This document shows, piece after piece, positions 25,072-34,852 of a DNA stretch of 64,000 bases (position 1 is its first letter; the number at the start of each line of letters is the position of its first letter). Source of the DNA: Epibacterium ulvae (GTDB lineage Bacteria > Pseudomonadota > Alphaproteobacteria > Rhodobacterales > Rhodobacteraceae); NCBI RefSeq assembly GCF_018678075.1, contig NZ_JAHHIR010000013.1:113299-177298 (forward strand), read 5' to 3'. The position numbers were made by a program, and so were the translations under genes. Under the pieces are notes generated by a model, which did no database searches, was not told the DNA's origin, and saw nothing but the letters and a program-made list of their open reading frames with translations.

Positions 25072-25641
25072 ATGACTTCCCTCCTCTCGCTCCACGATAG
25101 CCTTGTTGCTTGGGTTGACAAGATCGGCGATCAGCTGACACCCCTGCTCGCACGGTTCATTTTTGCAGCCACGCTGACGCTCTATTACTGGAACTCTGGC
25201 CTGACCAAATTGGGCGATGGGATCCTGGGGCTGTTCTCCCCGTCCATCGGCGCCTACAGCCAGATTTTCCCCAAAAAGCTCGAAGCGGTTGGCTATGATG
25301 TCTCCCAATTCGGCCTCTTTGAATGGGCTGTGGTCATGGGAGGTACCTATGCCGAATTCATCCTGCCCGCGCTGATCATCCTGGGCCTGCTGACCCGCCT
25401 GGCTGCCGCCGGCATGATCGGTTTTGTCGTTGTGCAGTCCCTGACAGATGTCTACGGCCACCACGCCACAGATGACAAAACGCTGGGCGCGCTGTTTGAC
25501 CGCTTCCCAGATGCGGTCATCCTGGACCAACGTCTGTTCTGGTGCTTCCTGCTGCTGATTATCGTGATCAAAGGCGCAGGCATCCTGTCGCTGGACACGC
25601 TGTTGCGCAAGAAACTGACCGCGTCTGCGACCATGGTTTAA
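25072..25641 (+). CDS. DoxX family membrane protein
   Basis: A 189-residue inner-membrane protein with four hydrophobic helices and the DoxX signature FIFAATLTLYYWNSGLTKL near residue 40 and EFILPALIILGL near 105. DoxX proteins often sit at the end of bufferin and related operons and may supply electrons or redox partners (inference; the family role is not settled). It starts four bases after bufC. A bidirectional terminator follows. Confidence 0.85.
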   Translation: MTSLLSLHDSLVAWVDKIGDQLTPLLARFIFAATLTLYYWNSGLTKLGDGILGLFSPSIGAYSQIFPKKLEAVGYDVSQFGLFEWAVVMGGTYAEFILPALIILGLLTRLAAAGMIGFVVVQSLTDVYGHHATDDKTLGALFDRFPDAVILDQRLFWCFLLLIIVIKGAGILSLDTLLRKKLTASATMV

Positions 25642-25693
25642 ACGCCAATCTGAAGACGGCTTAATCGCCAACACCACTCACATAAAACACTCA

Positions 25694-25728
25694 AAACACC
25701 CCGCCCAACCGGCGGGGTGTTTTGTTTT
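25694..25728. terminator. Bidirectional terminator between the bufferin operon and the ArsC-like gene
   Basis: AACACCCCGCC and GGCGGGGTGTT arms surround a five-base region and are flanked by A and T runs on either side. It ends both the bufferin operon and the converging minus-strand gene. Confidence 0.9.
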
Positions 25729-26046
25729 TCACCCCAGTCCCAGGGCCGTCTGCGCGGCCTTGTCAAACCCCAGCACCATGCGCACACCGTCCACAATCAA
25801 TGGCCGTTTCATCAAGGTTGGGTGCTCTGCCAGCAGTTCAAGCGGTGCTTTTGTGCGCTCCGCCTCGTCCAACTGGCGCCACGTTGTTGACCGCGTATTC
25901 AGCAGCTTGCTTTCAAATTGCGCATGGGCCTGTTGCAGCACCTCTGCTGGCACACCCTCGCCGCGCACATCAACGAATGTGGCATCTGGTAATAGTTTCA
26001 ACGCCTTACGGCAGGTGTCACAGTTTTTCAGCCCGTAAAGGATCAT
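25729..26046 (-). CDS. ArsC/Spx/MgsR family protein
   Basis: A 105-residue thioredoxin-like protein with CDTC at residues 9-12, the position of the ArsC/Spx cysteine motif, and LMKRPLIVDG near residue 80, which is the ArsC C-terminal region. It is full length for the family and may be an arsenate reductase-like or Spx-like thiol protein; without the arsenic operon around it no specific role can be given. Confidence 0.85.
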   Translation of the reverse strand: MILYGLKNCDTCRKALKLLPDATFVDVRGEGVPAEVLQQAHAQFESKLLNTRSTTWRQLDEAERTKAPLELLAEHPTLMKRPLIVDGVRMVLGFDKAAQTALGLG

Positions 26047-26268
26047 AAAAAGCTCCTATCGCACAGCTCACTCCAACACAATTTATGGTAGTAGACCTGT
26101 GTTTTGCTTGATTTTTGCAATCCGCGTGCAACAGTTAATGCAGGTTCGTCAAGCCATTCAGACCTTTGCGCGGTCATATTTTTGATCAAGCTCAGATCCG
26201 GGGTGCGGCGTAACCAACTCATGGGGGAGGCCTCGTGAGAATGTGCAAGGTAGAAGGAGACACGGGAT

Positions 26269-26475
26269 ATGCCAACCGGCACCGTGAAGTGGTTCAACAC
26301 CACAAAGGGATATGGCTTCATCGAACCAGACGAAGGCGGCAAGGATGTGTTTGTACACATTTCTCAAGTTGAACGTTCTGGGCTGACGGGCCTGACAGAC
26401 AATATGAAGGTAGACTTTGAGCTGACCGAAGGGCGTGACGGGCGCCAGATGGCCGGCGAGATCAAGCCGCTCTGA
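26269..26475 (+). CDS. Cold-shock domain protein
   Basis: A 68-residue single-stranded nucleic-acid-binding OB-fold protein. RNP1 KGYGFIEP and RNP2 VFVHIS are intact, and the start GTVKWFN fits the family exactly. It would act as an RNA chaperone in the cytoplasm. AAGGAGA lies seven bases before the ATG. The 220-base region upstream has no other gene and could be a temperature-responsive leader. Confidence 0.95.
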   Translation: MPTGTVKWFNTTKGYGFIEPDEGGKDVFVHISQVERSGLTGLTDNMKVDFELTEGRDGRQMAGEIKPL

Positions 26476-26488
26476 ACTAAATCAATCC

Positions 26489-26568
26489 GCTGCGCCCATC
26501 TCAGGGGGTGGGCGCAGCAGATGCTTCTCCCCTTTTTAATATCCTGCATCTTCCCCTTGGGGATGCAG
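26489..26568 (+). terminator. Two hairpins after the cold-shock gene
   Basis: The first pairs 26489-26498 with 26509-26518; a C/T-rich stretch ending in TTTTT follows. The second pairs 26544-26550 with 26562-26568 around a CCCC/GGGG core. Either may end the cold-shock transcript. The rest of 26569-26795 shows no gene. Confidence 0.5.
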
Positions 26569-26795
26569 ATATCTGCGCTGCGCCAAGCGTCCTGTCGCGG
26601 CCTTACGGCTGTTGCGGCAGAAAAAGCAACACAACCCCAATAACATATATTTTAGATGCGCCATTTCAGAACCGACCTAAAGTCGCCCGTGTTCTTACGG
26701 GCGTTCCTGTCGGCCTGCCATCCACGCAAAGCTTTGGGATGGATCAACTGCGCTCCGGCAGGTCACGTCCGAATACATTGATCGGAGTAATCTAA

Positions 26796-27665
26796 ATGAC
26801 CCATTTCCCCGCATCCCGCACTGTTTTGACCGCAGTTGCACTGACCCTTGGAGTCGCAACGCCGGTTCTGGCCGCTGGCGATGCCCATGTCGACGACGGC
26901 GTGATCGCCGAGCAACGCGCCGCCCTGGCCACCGCGACCAAAGATGCCGGCTTTGGCCCGCAAGCACCGCGCGACTTGACCAAAACCGACGGCGTCAACA
27001 CCCGCGCCTTTTCCACCGCGCCGGCCTATACGACCATGAACCTGTGCGACATCCACTTCCATGAAAACGCCGAACACAAAGGCGGCGAATTCACCACCTT
27101 TGCCGGCAATGGCGACGGGCATGGCTATGGCACCGGGTTCAAATACGATGGCACCTTGACCACTGCCGAGCTGGCGCCGGTCGGCCACCCTGTTGGCGCC
27201 GGAGAGCACGGTGATCTGCAAAGCGGCGACACCATCGAAATCCACTTTGTCCACTCCACCGCCCAGGCCCAGCCCGGTCCCACTCTTGGCACCTGCCTCA
27301 GCGATGCCATCGCCAATCCGCAGCTGCGCGTGGAAACCGTGGTCGCCGTGTTGGTCAACGATGCCGAGGCCACTGATTTCACCGAAATGGCCGCCATCAG
27401 CACCGTGGACGGTCTGCATCAGGCCGAAAACATTCCCAATACGCTGGGCACGCCCATTGTCTACGAAGGTTCCACCACCGGTCCCAGCTACAATGAAAAA
27501 GGTTCACCGTTTCAAGTCACATGGAGCGTCCGCCCGCAGGTGATCAAAGTCGACATCAACTCGGTCGATGCCTGGTTCAAAGCCAATGTGTTTGAAGAAG
27601 ACCATGCACACGGCGTCCGCAATCTGGTCGAAAATCTCGAACTGCTGTCGCCGATCTCTCACTAA
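26796..27665 (+). CDS. Delta-class carbonic anhydrase
   Basis: A 289-residue secreted protein with an N-terminal signal peptide ending VLAA. MNLCDIHFHENAEHK around residues 81-95 gives the His-x-His pair and following His of the delta-class carbonic anhydrase zinc site, and IEIHFVHS near 150 is a further histidine-rich strand. Cysteine 84 and that in LGTCLSD can form a disulfide. Delta enzymes interconvert CO2 and bicarbonate; they are best known from diatoms, with bacterial relatives in marine alphaproteobacteria. The protein should act in the periplasm or outside the cell. Confidence 0.83.
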   Translation: MTHFPASRTVLTAVALTLGVATPVLAAGDAHVDDGVIAEQRAALATATKDAGFGPQAPRDLTKTDGVNTRAFSTAPAYTTMNLCDIHFHENAEHKGGEFTTFAGNGDGHGYGTGFKYDGTLTTAELAPVGHPVGAGEHGDLQSGDTIEIHFVHSTAQAQPGPTLGTCLSDAIANPQLRVETVVAVLVNDAEATDFTEMAAISTVDGLHQAENIPNTLGTPIVYEGSTTGPSYNEKGSPFQVTWSVRPQVIKVDINSVDAWFKANVFEEDHAHGVRNLVENLELLSPISH

Positions 27666-27714
27666 ACGGGTTCAAACCGCCTCTGCCACAACAGGAGCGG
27701 TTATTCCTGTCGGA

Positions 27715-28191
27715 TCAAACGCGTAGGTATTCCACCATGACGCAAGCCGGATCGGCAGTGCGCAGCGAATTGCGTGCGGCAACCTTCCAGTTGGTCTCCT
27801 GCACCTCGGGGAAGAACGTATCCGCTCCCTCGACCTCGGTCTCGACCTCGGTGATCAACAGACGATCCGCGATCTCCATCATGCCCCGATAGATCCCGGC
27901 CCCGCCGATCCCATAGATGCGCATATACCCTTGCGCGCGGGCCTCAACGACAGCCAGATCGACGGACGACACCACCAGATCGGCACAGTCCGGGTTGGAC
28001 GACACCACGATATTCAGCCTATTTTTCAACGGCTTCACCGGCAGGCTATCCCAGGTGTTGCGCCCCATGATGATCGCACCGCCATGGGTCTCCCGCTGAA
28101 ACGCTTTCAGATCTTCGGGCGCAAACCAGGGGATCGTATTGTCCTTGCCAATCGCCCCATTGCGGTCACGGGCAACAATCAATGTAATCAT
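27715..28191 (-). CDS. folA: Dihydrofolate reductase
   Basis: A 158-residue NADPH-dependent enzyme that makes tetrahydrofolate. Diagnostic parts are the N-terminal ITLIVARDRNGAIG, IPWFAPEDLKAF with the catalytic acid, IIMGRNTWDSLP, and YGIGGAGIYR near the NADPH site. It lies 11 bases after thyA on the minus strand, a common pairing because ThyA turns 5,10-methylene-THF into the dihydrofolate that FolA recycles. Confidence 0.95.
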   Translation of the reverse strand: MITLIVARDRNGAIGKDNTIPWFAPEDLKAFQRETHGGAIIMGRNTWDSLPVKPLKNRLNIVVSSNPDCADLVVSSVDLAVVEARAQGYMRIYGIGGAGIYRGMMEIADRLLITEVETEVEGADTFFPEVQETNWKVAARNSLRTADPACVMVEYLRV

Positions 28192-28202
28192 AACTCAGCC
28201 TC

Positions 28203-29036
28203 TTAGACGGCAACTGGTGCTTTGATGTTGGGGTCGGCCTCATATCCAACCACTTCGAAGTCTTCGAATTTGAAGTCAAAGATTGATGTGACGTCGCGCA
28301 GAATATTCAGCTGAGGCAAGGGTTTTGGCGTCCGGCTCAGCTGCCGATCCACCTGTTCCAGATGGTTGGAATAGATATGCGCATCCCCCATCGTGTGAAT
28401 AAAATCGCCTGCCTCATAGCCGGTCACATGGGCCAGCATTTTGAGCAGCAACGCATAAGAGGCGATGTTGAACGGCACGCCCAGGAACATATCGGCCGAG
28501 CGTTGATAAAGCTGCAGATGCATTTTGCCGCCCGCAATCCGTACCTGCCACAAGGTGTGACACGGCGGCAGCGCCATATCCGGCACATCGCCCGGGTTCC
28601 AAGCAGTGACCACCATGCGGCGGCTGTCGGGGCTCATTTTGATCAGCTCCACCAGGTCTGTGATCTGGTCCACCGTGCCCGCACGATACAGCGGCTCGTC
28701 GCCGGTGGTGCCCTCTACCAGCTCTAGCTTGGGAAATTGCCGCCATTGGTGGCCATAAACCGGCCCCAGATCGCCATTTTCATCGGCCCATTCATTCCAG
28801 ATCCGCACACCATTGTCCTGAAGATAGCGGATATTGGTGTCACCCGACAAAAACCACAGCAATTCATGGATGATCGATTTCAGATGCAGCTTCTTGGTGG
28901 TGGTCAGCGGAAAGCCATCAGCCAACGGATACCGGCACTGCATGCCAAAATGCGAGATCGTGCCGGTGCCAGTACGATCAGTTGATTTTACGCCGTGATC
29001 GCGCACGGTGCGCAGGGCTTCAAGATATTGCTGCAT
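28203..29036 (-). CDS. thyA: Thymidylate synthase
   Basis: A 277-residue ThyA enzyme that methylates dUMP to dTMP. Motifs present are DRTGTGT near residue 20, the nucleophile region LPPCHTLWQ, the [20 protein letters not shown] substrate loop, and [10 protein letters not shown]. The ATG at 29036 gives the normal MQQYLEAL start; an upstream in-frame codon only adds a basic leader. It heads a thyA-folA operon. Confidence 0.96.
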   Translation of the reverse strand: MQQYLEALRTVRDHGVKSTDRTGTGTISHFGMQCRYPLADGFPLTTTKKLHLKSIIHELLWFLSGDTNIRYLQDNGVRIWNEWADENGDLGPVYGHQWRQFPKLELVEGTTGDEPLYRAGTVDQITDLVELIKMSPDSRRMVVTAWNPGDVPDMALPPCHTLWQVRIAGGKMHLQLYQRSADMFLGVPFNIASYALLLKMLAHVTGYEAGDFIHTMGDAHIYSNHLEQVDRQLSRTPKPLPQLNILRDVTSIFDFKFEDFEVVGYEADPNIKAPVAV

Positions 29037-29210
29037 GGCTCTTCCCCCGGGACAAACCTCTATCTGTTGTGGTCTTTTTTGCATGCCCCCCCAGAAATAG
29101 CCAGAGCCCCGCCCAGGGCATGCTTGGGAAATTTTATGCAGCCTCTGGTTTTATCGCGATGCGCGCCCTAGATGTTGAGCGCCAACATGGCTCCAACATC
29201 GGAGAATGAG

Positions 29211-29639
29211 ATGCCCCTCACCTATTTGCACACAATGGTCCGCGTGAAGGATCTGGAAAATTCCATGGCCTTTTTTGAGCTTCTGGGCCTCAAAGAGACC
29301 AAGCGCATGGACAGCGAAAAAGGCCGCTTTTCGCTGATTTTCATGGCCGCCCCCGGTCAGGAAGACACGCCGATCGAGCTGACCCATAACTGGGACGGCG
29401 ATGACGCGCTGCCCAGCGACAGCCGTCACTTTGGCCACCTAGCTTACGGCGTTGATGATATCTATGCGGTCTGCCAGCACCTGATGGACAATGGCGTCAC
29501 CATCAACCGCCCGCCGCGCGACGGTCACATGGCTTTTGTCCGCTCGCCCGACAATATTTCAATCGAATTGTTGCAAAACGGCGAACGACTGGAGCCCGCA
29601 GAACCCTGGGCCAGCATGGAAAACACCGGTAGCTGGTAG
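29211..29639 (+). CDS. gloA: Lactoylglutathione lyase (glyoxalase I)
   Basis: A 142-residue VOC enzyme that isomerises the glutathione hemithioacetal of methylglyoxal. The four metal ligands are visible: histidine in YLHTMVRV, glutamate in PIELTHNW, histidine in HFGHLAYGV and glutamate in ISIELLQNG. Length and order match GloA. ATG 29211 has GGAGAATGAG upstream, and the first residues carry the first ligand. Some of the C-terminus is short but the fold is complete. Confidence 0.92.
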   Translation: MPLTYLHTMVRVKDLENSMAFFELLGLKETKRMDSEKGRFSLIFMAAPGQEDTPIELTHNWDGDDALPSDSRHFGHLAYGVDDIYAVCQHLMDNGVTINRPPRDGHMAFVRSPDNISIELLQNGERLEPAEPWASMENTGSW

Positions 29640-29670
29640 TCGGTCTCTGGTTTGTCCCGACAAGAAAATA

Positions 29671-29819
29671 GTGTTGGCCTGCGGGAAGGGCCAACACAAC
29701 ACTGCTCAATGCTCGATTGGCTACGAGCCGTTTTGATCCCAAGAGTTTTCCAACCAAATGGGCGCGCTTACCGCTTGTGGGATTTGTAGTTATGACCCCT
29801 ACGCGACAAGGGGTCTTTA
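29671..29819 (+). terminator. Two candidate terminator hairpins after gloA
   Basis: GTGTTGGCC (29671-29679) pairs with GGCCAACAC (29689-29697) without a T tract. GACCCCT (29794-29800) pairs with AGGGGTC (29809-29815) and is followed by TTTAT. I see no gene in the remaining parts of 29640-29962. Confidence 0.5.
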
Positions 29820-29962
29820 TCCTCATGTTGGCACGCAAACTGTTCCGGCCAATGTTTTTGAGCGATCACTCATCTTTTCAATTCTACCTTCACGTGCCCT
29901 TAACTCAACACATAGGAGTATTCAAATTACGTATTTACACCTAATCTGAATAAGGTCCCCCT

Positions 29963-30517
29963 ATGAAACCTACACTTCTGAGCACGGCAATTTTGCTGTC
30001 AACTAGCGCAACGCTTGGACAAGCCGCCACGGTGAACTGGGCGCTAGAAGGCACTGCAACCGTATCGGCAGGGGCGTCAAGCGCGTCCTTGGCAATCGAT
30101 GGCGACACAAATACGTCTTGGAACGCAGGCAGGCATCCGTTTAACTTCATTGAAATCGACCTTGGTCAAGTACGCGAGTTTTCCGCAGTGCGTGCTTTGG
30201 TGGGACAGCGGCCAAATGGAAACACGCTGCACAATGTCTTTTTGGACAACGTACTTAGTTACACCTGGGACCAACACACGAGTGGCGGCGACTGGTTGAC
30301 CTTTGAACTGCCTGAACCCACTCAAGCGCAGGTCGTCCGGATTGATACTGTACGCTCACCCAGCTGGACAGCTTGGAACGAGATCCAGGTTTTGCAAGGG
30401 GACATCGCCCCCGTTCCCTTGCCTGCCTCGGCTTTGCTTCTTCTTGGAAGCTTCTTTAGCTTTGGTTGGCTCAAGCGGCGGTCAACCAAAGGAGGCCTTC
30501 GCATCCTGACCTCTTGA
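29963..30517 (+). CDS. Discoidin-like secreted protein with a VPLPA-CTERM sorting signal
   Basis: A 184-residue protein with a Sec signal peptide ending GQAA, an F5/8 type C (discoidin)-like domain (ATVSAGASSASLAIDGD, NFIEIDLGQV and the C-terminal strand WNEIQVLQG), and a C-terminal VPLPASALLLLGSF segment followed by RR. This VPLPA motif plus hydrophobic stretch and basic end is the known sorting signal of Rhodobacterales, processed by a dedicated exosortase. The protein is probably anchored to or exported onto the cell surface. The low GC of the preceding intergenic region suggests transfer. Confidence 0.8.
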   Translation: MKPTLLSTAILLSTSATLGQAATVNWALEGTATVSAGASSASLAIDGDTNTSWNAGRHPFNFIEIDLGQVREFSAVRALVGQRPNGNTLHNVFLDNVLSYTWDQHTSGGDWLTFELPEPTQAQVVRIDTVRSPSWTAWNEIQVLQGDIAPVPLPASALLLLGSFFSFGWLKRRSTKGGLRILTS

Positions 30518-30565
30518 GCATAAGAGGTTGCGCGACAATAATATTCTCTAAGGGCGACGTTTCCT

Positions 30566-30596
30566 GAGGCCGTGCATAACAGCGCGGCCTCTTTTA
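30566..30596 (+). terminator. Intrinsic terminator after the VPLPA-CTERM gene
   Basis: GAGGCCG and CGGCCTC arms (30566-30572, 30585-30591), extendable by three pairs including a G-U, are followed by TTTT. Confidence 0.8.
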
Positions 30597-30769
30597 CATC
30601 TTAAGGTAAGTGCTTGTTGAATGACCAAACGCAAAACGACCGCCCCTTTAAGAGCGGCCGCTTTGGAATTTGTGTTCACCGTTGCATTCTACAACGTGCA
30701 TCGAGACGGTCGTCCGGGCCATTCTGGCCGCTCCGTCAAGACGCGGAATTCTTCAGATCTGATCTACGT

Positions 30770-31267
30770 TTAGTAGATGTAGCGGATCTGGTCAGACCAG
30801 TACCGCTCCACGCGCTTTAGCGACGTGGTAATATCGGCAATCCCTTCGACGCTGATCACGTCTCGGTTTTCCAGCCCCTCAGCGTGGCGCAGGAATAATT
30901 CGGTAACGATGTCCCGAATTTCACGCCCCTTAGTAGTGAGGCGAACACGGACAGAACGACGGTCGATTTCACATCTTTGATGGTGCATATACCCCATCTC
31001 GACCAACTTCTTGAGGTTGTAGCTTACGTTACTGCCTTGATAGTAACCACGGGATTTAAGTTCCCCCGCCGTCACCTCATTGTCCCCGATGTTGAACAGC
31101 AGAAGAGCCTGAACCGCGTTTATTTCAAGAACGCCTACGCGTTCAAATTCATCCTTGATCACGTCCAGCAGCAGACGATGCAGACGCTCGACTAGCGCAA
31201 GCGCTTCAAGGTAGCCAGTCATGAACCCTTTGGAGTCCTGCTGGCCAATTGGCATTTCCATACTCAT
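30770..31267 (-). CDS. MarR-family transcriptional regulator (LdtR-like)
   Basis: A 165-residue winged-helix regulator. The sequence GYLEALALVERLHRLLLDVIK leads to the VQALLLFNIGDNEVTAGELKSRGYY helix-turn-helix region and the wing RRSVRVRLTTKG. This arrangement matches the LdtR group of alphaproteobacteria, known to affect cell-wall and osmotic genes. The start at 31267 has GGAG six bases upstream; ATG 31273 is too near that site. No operator was identified. Confidence 0.85.
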   Translation of the reverse strand: MSMEMPIGQQDSKGFMTGYLEALALVERLHRLLLDVIKDEFERVGVLEINAVQALLLFNIGDNEVTAGELKSRGYYQGSNVSYNLKKLVEMGYMHHQRCEIDRRSVRVRLTTKGREIRDIVTELFLRHAEGLENRDVISVEGIADITTSLKRVERYWSDQIRYIY

Positions 31268-31341
31268 GCGCATCTCCGACTCGAATTTGCTAGGGACAGA
31301 ATGCGCTGAATTTCCGAAAATTGCGTTAAGGCATTTCAGAT

Positions 31342-31650
31342 TTATTTTTGATAAGTTTGCGAGACTTTCTTAACCAAATCAGCAAGTTCTTCTGGCGGGC
31401 TCATTTGGCCGGTCACCCATTGCAGCAGATCCTGGTCGTTCTCGTTCAACATCGCCTCATACAGATCCAGCTGGGCCGTATCCATCCCGGTAAGATTGGC
31501 CTCGGCATATCCCTGCAACAGAATATCCATTTCCTTGATGCCGCGCCGGATCGACCGCATATAAAGCCGCTTTTTGCGCACATCGATTGGTTCATTTTTG
31601 GGGCTGTGCTCTTTCAGGCTCAACGCGGCTTCGCGCAAGGGATCGTTCAC
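31342..31650 (-). CDS. sdhE: FAD assembly factor SdhE
   Basis: A 102-residue protein of the SdhE/Sdh5 family that attaches FAD to succinate dehydrogenase. The diagnostic RSIRRGIKEMDILL region contains the RGxxEM motif, followed by the LDLYEAMLNENDQDLLQWVTG helix pair. Its start overlaps the upstream XRE gene by four bases. Confidence 0.9.
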   Translation of the reverse strand: MNDPLREAALSLKEHSPKNEPIDVRKKRLYMRSIRRGIKEMDILLQGYAEANLTGMDTAQLDLYEAMLNENDQDLLQWVTGQMSPPEELADLVKKVSQTYQK

Positions 31651-32057
31651 GGGGTCATCTCCTCGATGATGGTTTTCAGCCGTTTTTCCAAACGGGCAGC
31701 GCGGTCGGAATTTTCGCGCATTTCGCTGCGCAATTGCCGCAGATCCCGCAAAAGGTCACGTAGATTCTGCGGTGCGCTGTCGTCCTCGGGCGACGATGTG
31801 CCCTCACCTTCGCCGGTCATCAACCACATGATCGAGACATTCAGGATGCCCGCCATCATCGACGTCCGGTTGGCGCGCGGCTCCGACAGGTCCTGTTCCC
31901 AGCCCACCAACGTCGCCTTTTTGACCCCCAAACGGCGCGCCAGTTGCGCTTGCGTCATGTTCGCCGCATCGCGTGCCGCCGCAATCCGATCCCCCAATGT
32001 GGCCATATCCGGGCCGTACCAGTCCATCTCTGTTTCGACTGTTTCGCCATCGTTCAT
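31647..32057 (-). CDS. XRE-family transcriptional regulator
   Basis: A 136-residue regulator with a central HTH_3 domain: LGDRIAAARDAANMTQAQLARRLGVKKATLVGWEQ in two halves around residues 20-55. The C-terminal part (NLRDLLRDLRQLRSEM and following) is a predicted coiled coil. ATG 32057 has AGGAG seven bases upstream and is preferred over a GTG at 32063. It is coupled to sdhE and probably controls it or a neighbouring respiratory gene (inference). Confidence 0.85.
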   Translation of the reverse strand: MNDGETVETEMDWYGPDMATLGDRIAAARDAANMTQAQLARRLGVKKATLVGWEQDLSEPRANRTSMMAGILNVSIMWLMTGEGEGTSSPEDDSAPQNLRDLLRDLRQLRSEMRENSDRAARLEKRLKTIIEEMTP

Positions 32058-32117
32058 TGCCACACTCCTGTATCGATACGCGATCTCGCTTGAACGCTTC
32101 TGGGTCGCACCCTATGA

Positions 32118-33367
<1,250 letters not shown>

Positions 33368-33368
<1 letters not shown>

Positions 33369-33745
33369 TGACGGGCGCGCAGATTACCGCAAATCTGCCC
33401 AGCCGGGACTTTGATCGAACCGAAGCCTTCTATCATCGTCTCGGCTTTGCCACCGCTTACCGCGACGGCAACTGGATGATCCTCACCTATGGCGACACCC
33501 AGGTTGAGTTTTTTCCGCACCCAGATCTAGCCCCCGCCGACAGCTGGTTTTCCGCCTGCCTGCGGGTAGCTGACATCACGCCGCTGTATGCGCGCTGGTC
33601 CAAACTGGGGCTAGCAACGGACGCCCCCGCCGCCCCGCGCCTTGGCGATGTGATCCCGGTACGGGGCACAGTGCCGCGCATGTTTCCCCTGATCGACCCC
33701 GATGGCACACTCTGGCGGGTGATTGATCTAAAGGGGTTAGGCTGA
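33368..33745 (+). CDS. Bleomycin-resistance-like VOC protein
   Basis: A 125-residue protein of the bleomycin binding (Ble) type, with AQITANLPSRDFDRTEAFYHRLGF, GDTQVEFFPHPDL and LIDPDGTLWRVIDL. Such proteins bind drugs rather than cut them, and act in the cytosol. Its ATG overlaps the aatA stop by one base, so both are probably co-transcribed. Resistance cannot be assumed from sequence. Confidence 0.8.
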
Positions 33746-33805
33746 CGCATCCGCCATGCTAAACAGGTATGCGGCCCCAGATGTACGTGACTTGAAAGGA
33801 CGATT

Positions 33806-34207
33806 ATGAGCGTTGAGCTTCCCGAATATTATTTCCGCATCCGCGAAAACGGGGCAGTTGTGTTCAAAGTCGACACCGAAAATCGCCACCGCCGCATCGA
33901 CATGGACCAGATCGCCATGGTCAATATCCGCAACGGCGATGTTAAACCCCATGGCAGCCGGGTGCTGTCACCGGAAGATCTCGCCGCGATTGAGACCTGG
34001 AAAGAGGAGCGCCGCGCCACATTGGCCAGCCGCGATCTCGACGACATTCACCGCACCATTGACCATCTGAACCTGACCACTCAATGGGCGCAGTCCAAGG
34101 CCGAACCGGAGCACCTCGACGCTGTCACCGACCGTCTGTTGATGGCGATGCACGACCTGCGCACGGTTCTGGTGCGTAAAAAAGCGGACCGGCTGAACAA
34201 AGGCTAA
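33806..34207 (+). CDS. Conserved hypothetical protein
   Basis: A 133-residue protein of unknown family. The N-terminal half has a strand-rich YYFRIRENGAVVFKVD segment and a DMDQIAMVNIRNGDVKPHG stretch; the C-terminal half is helical, with HRTIDHLNLTTQWAQ. There is no signal peptide or membrane segment. Codon use matches neighbours and the start has GAAAGGACG upstream. The function is unknown. Confidence 0.65.
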   Translation: MSVELPEYYFRIRENGAVVFKVDTENRHRRIDMDQIAMVNIRNGDVKPHGSRVLSPEDLAAIETWKEERRATLASRDLDDIHRTIDHLNLTTQWAQSKAEPEHLDAVTDRLLMAMHDLRTVLVRKKADRLNKG

Positions 34208-34249
34208 ACGCGAGCCTTTCGCAGGGCGACGCCCCGCGGGACTGGCGCA

Positions 34250-34710
34250 TCATAGCGGTTTTTCGAAATACACCCGGTTAAACCCATCTTCACTGCGCCG
34301 CCCCGTCTCATGGTAGCCAAGATGGGGATAGATCTTCAGGTTCTTGACCATCTTTTCATTGGTGTACAGTTTGATTGCGGGCAGATCCGCCCGGCGCGCC
34401 GCATCCTCACAACAGGCCATCAGCGCCTTGCCCACACCGCGTCCCGCGGCCTCGGGCTGCACCGCGATGTTTTCCAGGAACATATGTCCACCCCTCGGAA
34501 AGAAAACAATACATCGCCCGCATCCACTGCCACCTGCACGACGCTTGCAGCGATCAATCCTGCAAAATCCGCCACCATCGGCGCAGGTTTGCGCCCGATC
34601 ACCGCCACATAGGGCGCATAGGCCGCCTCTGCACAGGCGCGCACCGCAGCAACATCCGCTGTCCGCGCCTCTCGGATCACCACATCACTGCCCACAGCAT
34701 CCTCCTGCAT
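34250..34710 (-). pseudogene. Frameshifted GNAT acetyltransferase
   Basis: The N-terminal half is read in one frame (VVIREARTADVAAVRAC down to DVLFSF), the C-terminal half in another (PRGGHMFLENIAVQPEAAGRGVGKALM, which holds the acetyl-CoA motif). The two join near 34498, where a single missing base restores a continuous PRGGHMFLEN. Either a real mutation or a sequencing error in the GGAAAG/GAAAAC run is possible. The intact protein would be about 150 residues. No other defect is seen. Confidence 0.75.
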
Positions 34711-34852
34711 CTTCGTTTTGCTCACCCCTGAACACTCTGCCAACCAGCTAATCCAAGCCAAACGCAGTTGCTTCCATCTGTGGCACGCGTTTCGCTTCCA
34801 TTTTCATCTCTCCTACTTAAACTACAACCACACGCGAAAAGAGGTAAGAGGC

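Noticed and set aside
24463..25677. A 404-codon minus-strand frame opposite bufC and the DoxX gene
   Set aside because: It has no motif or ribosome-binding site, and the plus-strand genes are a recognised operon.
29717..29944. A 75-codon plus frame before the VPLPA-CTERM gene
   Set aside because: It contains a terminator-like hairpin and shows no motif or ribosome-binding site.
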